44,268 nucleotides of DNA, taken from contig MIAY01000015.1 in assembly GCA_001829315.1 (NCBI GenBank), positions 1-44,268 on the forward strand, read 5' to 3'. Numbering within the stretch: the first letter of the stretch is position 1; each line of letters starts with the position of its first letter. The notes beneath the pieces are model-generated. The model saw nothing but the letters and a program-made list of their open reading frames with translations. It did not search any database and had not been told where the DNA came from. Below, piece after piece: positions 42,435 through 44,268 of the stretch. A program made the translations under genes and the position numbers. This stretch comes from Spirochaetes bacterium GWE1_32_154 (GTDB taxonomy: Bacteria; Spirochaetota; GWE2-31-10).

Positions 42435-43262
42435 ATGTTGAAATATATAATTATTATTTTGTTTATTTCAATAACTTTAATTTGTTACTGTGTTGACGAA
42501 AATAAAATATACATTAATAATCAAGTTGATTTTATGTTTGAATATTCGAGCAGTCTTATATTAAAAGAGACACAATCTGAAAAATATTTGTCAGAAATAG
42601 AAATAAAATCTAATACCGTGATTATCTATTATAAATTGATAGATAAAATTCCTAATGATATTGGTCTTTCATTTGGATTAGATCAAAATTCATCAAAAAA
42701 TGAGTATAAAGATTTAAAAAAAGGAATATTAGGTGAAACTGGTGATTTTAATCTTAATTTAAACTTACATAAGTTTTATAATAAAGATATTTATTATAAA
42801 ACTTATGATGTTTTTTCAAGATATGATTTAGCTGATGTACGTTTTGAAAGAGTTATGATTTTCTATTATAATAATTTTAAGATAATAATTCATTATATTG
42901 GCGATAGAAACATCCTTGTATACAGTTTATTGGAACATTTTTTAATAAATAAATTAGATTATAAATCCATGGATAATTTCATTAATAAAATCACTAATAG
43001 TGAAAAAAATTCTATTTTTAGTGTTTATCAAAAGAACAAAGATAAATATTATTTTCAAATACAAAATAAAGATTCATTTGGTAAATATATTGATTGTATT
43101 TCTGTTTTCAATAAATATAATTTTCAACCTGAATTTGATGAAATCACATGGATAAATATTGAGGATTTTAGTAGTAAAATAAAAGGAAAACAAATGAATA
43201 ATACTTTTAATAATTGGTATATTATGTTTGATAAAATAATTAGTTCATTGAAAGTAAATTAA
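42435..43262 (+). CDS. Hypothetical exported protein, 275 aa
   Basis: A hydrophobic start (MLKYIIIILFISITLICYC) forms a signal peptide; Cys17 or Cys19 could be lipidated, but the lipobox is poor. The body has alternating strands (NTVIIYYKLIDKI, FERVMIFYYNNFKIIIHYIGD) and no domain I recognise; it resembles PsbP/MOG1-type small extracytoplasmic folds only loosely. AAAGGAG precedes the ATG. Very AT-rich. Probably co-transcribed with the 41887 gene. A hairpin follows its stop codon. Confidence 0.62.
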   Translation: MLKYIIIILFISITLICYCVDENKIYINNQVDFMFEYSSSLILKETQSEKYLSEIEIKSNTVIIYYKLIDKIPNDIGLSFGLDQNSSKNEYKDLKKGILGETGDFNLNLNLHKFYNKDIYYKTYDVFSRYDLADVRFERVMIFYYNNFKIIIHYIGDRNILVYSLLEHFLINKLDYKSMDNFINKITNSEKNSIFSVYQKNKDKYYFQIQNKDSFGKYIDCISVFNKYNFQPEFDEITWINIEDFSSKIKGKQMNNTFNNWYIMFDKIISSLKVN

Positions 43263-43293
43263 AATGAATCAATATCAGTAATATTGATTCATT
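43263..43293. terminator. Hairpin after the 42435-43262 gene
   Basis: AATGAATCAATAT and ATATTGATTCATT with a 5-base loop start at the stop codon. There is no T-run after it; termination is likely but not certain. Confidence 0.55.
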
Positions 43294-43316
43294 GGCTGGT
43301 AGGGTAACAACTACAC

Positions 43317-43530
43317 TCGCACTTGCACGATAAACTGAGCAAACCCTGCCCAGATCCGATATTTTGCTATTACAAGAATCAATTAGATTAATATAGAAAG
43401 CAGATACAATAGGTGGGAGTAACCTCCTGAAAATATTGACCGATTGTTTTGTTATAGCAAAAATTGCTTATCAGGGAACCTCCTGTTTTATCACCGAAAT
43501 TAATAAATTTCATCTTGATATACAAGTTGA
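43317..43530. repeat. Diverged ~150-200 bp repeat, copy 1
   Basis: It shares CACTTGCACGATAAAC, CCTGAAAATATTG, CCGAT..TTTTG.TAT.GCAAAAAT.GCT and ATATCACCGAAA-like strings, in order, with 43816-43974. It has several inverted-repeat pieces and no convincing reading frame. Copy 1 carries about 55 extra bases after its first block. Confidence 0.55.
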
Positions 43531-43535
43531 TAATG

Positions 43536-43626
43536 TAATTGGCAAAAGACAAGGATTCTCCGCCTGAACTGGTAAAAATGCTGGAGTACGCAGATCAGCT
43601 GGGAAAATGCATTCAATTTATAGACT
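43536..43626 (+). pseudogene. Short coding relic
   Basis: The frame LAKDKDSPPELVKMLEYADQ, then LGKCIQFID and TAA, is preceded at once by a stop codon. It has the look of a protein C-terminus, but no start, binding site or family is evident. Confidence 0.25.
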
Positions 43627-43632
43627 AACCGG

Positions 43633-43668
43633 AACTCTCCTGTTTAAATTCAGGAGAGTTTATTTTCT
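43633..43668 (+). terminator. Rho-independent terminator
   Basis: AACTCTCCTG, loop TTTAAATT, CAGGAGAGTT, then TATTTTCTTT. A strong 10-pair stem follows the relic frame. Confidence 0.75.
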
Positions 43669-43674
43669 TTATAG

Positions 43675-43796
43675 TGAGGCTCTTGCATAAATCAAGAGTA
43701 CTTAATTTATACTTCCGCCATATGCGATATAATCGCATTACAGGTAACTTTTTTCAAAAAATCGAGATAAAAAGAGTATTTTTGCAAGAAGCTCTA
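43675..43796. repeat. Palindromic intergenic repeat, long copy 6
   Basis: The left end GAGGCTCTTGCATAAATC (43677-) and right end GAGTATTTTTGCAAGAAGCTCT (43773-) enclose about 75 bases, including a small ATGCGAT/ATCGCAT hairpin. This is the longest member and looks like a miniature element with terminal inverted repeats. Confidence 0.6.
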
Positions 43797-43815
43797 GTGA
43801 CTATTTTATTTCCTT

Positions 43816-43974
43816 TGGCACTTGCACGATAAACCGGGGATAACTTTATTCAGTATATTTTCAGGTACACCTGAAAATATTGGCCGATATTTTGCTATCG
43901 CAAAAATCGCTGGAAAGGGTACCTTTTCTTATATCACCGAAAGTAATAAAATTTCATCTTGTTATAAATGTTGA
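43816..43974. repeat. Diverged ~150-200 bp repeat, copy 2
   Basis: Partner of 43317-43530. It contains hairpins TCAGG/CCTGA (43861-43874) and CGAT.TTTTGC/GCAAAAATCG (about 43885-43909). Confidence 0.55.
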
Positions 43975-44090
43975 AAGAATTGAATTTGTTTTATATAATG
44001 AGCGTATTGGAGCATGAAGATGACAGCTATTAGAGAGTTACATGAAATTAAGAACCTGAAATATTTTTTTTTATAAAAGGGGAAAATAAT

Positions 44091-44173
44091 ATGAATAAAA
44101 AAAGATTAATTATTTGTTTAATTGGCGGTGTAATCTGTTCAATTATGTGTGTAACTGGAATGAAATTAACAAA
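44091..44173 (+). pseudogene. 5' fragment of a small exported-protein gene interrupted by the IS
   Basis: The ATG at 44091 has AAGGGG upstream and begins MNKKRLIICLIGGVICSIMC, a signal-peptide or membrane-helix sequence. The native sequence ends where the IS copy begins at 44174. The frame continues 26 codons into the IS and stops at 44250-44252, in the same IS frame as the truncated gene at the left edge. Confidence 0.5.
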
Positions 44174-44268
44174 TGCTAGTGTCATGAATTCTAAATGGGT
44201 ACATTATACTCGTCCCAGCCAAGCATTTTTCTCGCCTTGTTTATTTTCCTGAGAATGTCTTCTCCCTT
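44174..44268 (-). mobile_element. Insertion sequence end, second copy, cut by the window edge
   Basis: It is identical to 3-97 in inverted orientation. The minus strand encodes the same transposase tail (stop at 44191-44193). The element enters a gene that starts at 44091. Confidence 0.6.

Noticed and set aside
44012-44074. 20-codon frame MKMTAIRELHEIKNL before the last gene
   Set aside because: Too short and without a clear binding site; it could be a leader peptide or relic but cannot be supported.
1-44268. Inverted terminal repeats of a linear replicon
   Set aside because: The 95-base match ends exactly where a transposase tail ends and interrupts a different small gene at each side. Two IS copies at the edges explain it better than telomeres.

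Overview
The window is AT-rich, densely coded bacterial DNA. A spirochaete (Treponema/Spirochaetaceae-like) is my best guess. It rests on many lipoproteins with relaxed lipoboxes, an AAA-ATPase/PD-(D/E)XK family protein common in such hosts, a large HDOD protein and the low GC content. No rRNA or tRNA was seen, so the assignment is an inference. Both ends of the window lie inside copies of the same insertion sequence, 95 bp identical in inverted orientation. The piece therefore looks like a contig bounded by repeats.

Positions 1-7300 form an integron-like cassette array. A tyrosine recombinase (6505-7302, +) faces right. Divergent from it, all on the minus strand, lie an unknown three-helix membrane protein (4101-6056), a FN3 lipoprotein plus a TPR-like protein (3041-3721, 2449-3027), a ParE-type toxin-antitoxin pair (1545-1996) and two small hypothetical proteins (851-1198, 267-764). 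The cassettes are separated by three related, foldable junction elements (about 1299-1500, 2214-2420, 3850-4060), with a start-half at 6100-6160 and a relic at 811-846. The two ends of each cassette are complementary to each other, even where the two flanks of one junction differ. That is the expected signature of circularisable cassettes with folded recombination sites. The recombinase, however, lacks the insertion that defines classical IntI, and the boxes share only GTTA with the classical core. A good promoter (6193-6221) reads from the recombinase side into the array. This is the most unusual part of the window.

Positions 7341-29689 are chromosomal backbone: a SWIM-SNF2 helicase; a run of B12-binding radical SAM protein, tsaD, an RqcH-like NFACT protein and a MEMO-like protein; a WecG/TagA glycosyltransferase and proA on the other strand; a 4-OT tautomerase divergent from a MarR regulator over a clear operator; an SH3b protein; a four-domain CoA-disulfide reductase/sulfur carrier fusion; a 1247-residue HATPase-like/HDOD protein; a VIT/VWA/DUF2135 protein; and a lipoprotein with two peptidoglycan-binding domains and a probably inactive M23 domain.

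Positions 29823-30299 hold a decayed gene. A complete tryptophan operon trpE-trpGD-trpCF-trpB-trpA (30490-37008) follows with its own promoter. Positions 37052-44268 are accessory: an AAA-ATPase/PD-(D/E)XK protein, an IS3 transposase relic, a CPBP-like membrane protein, RsgA, a DUF3795 protein, two secreted hypothetical proteins, and a gene-poor stretch of degenerate repeats running into the terminal IS copy. A small family of palindromic intergenic repeats (ends close to GAGGCTCTTGCA) recurs at gene ends from 11.7 kb to 43.8 kb.
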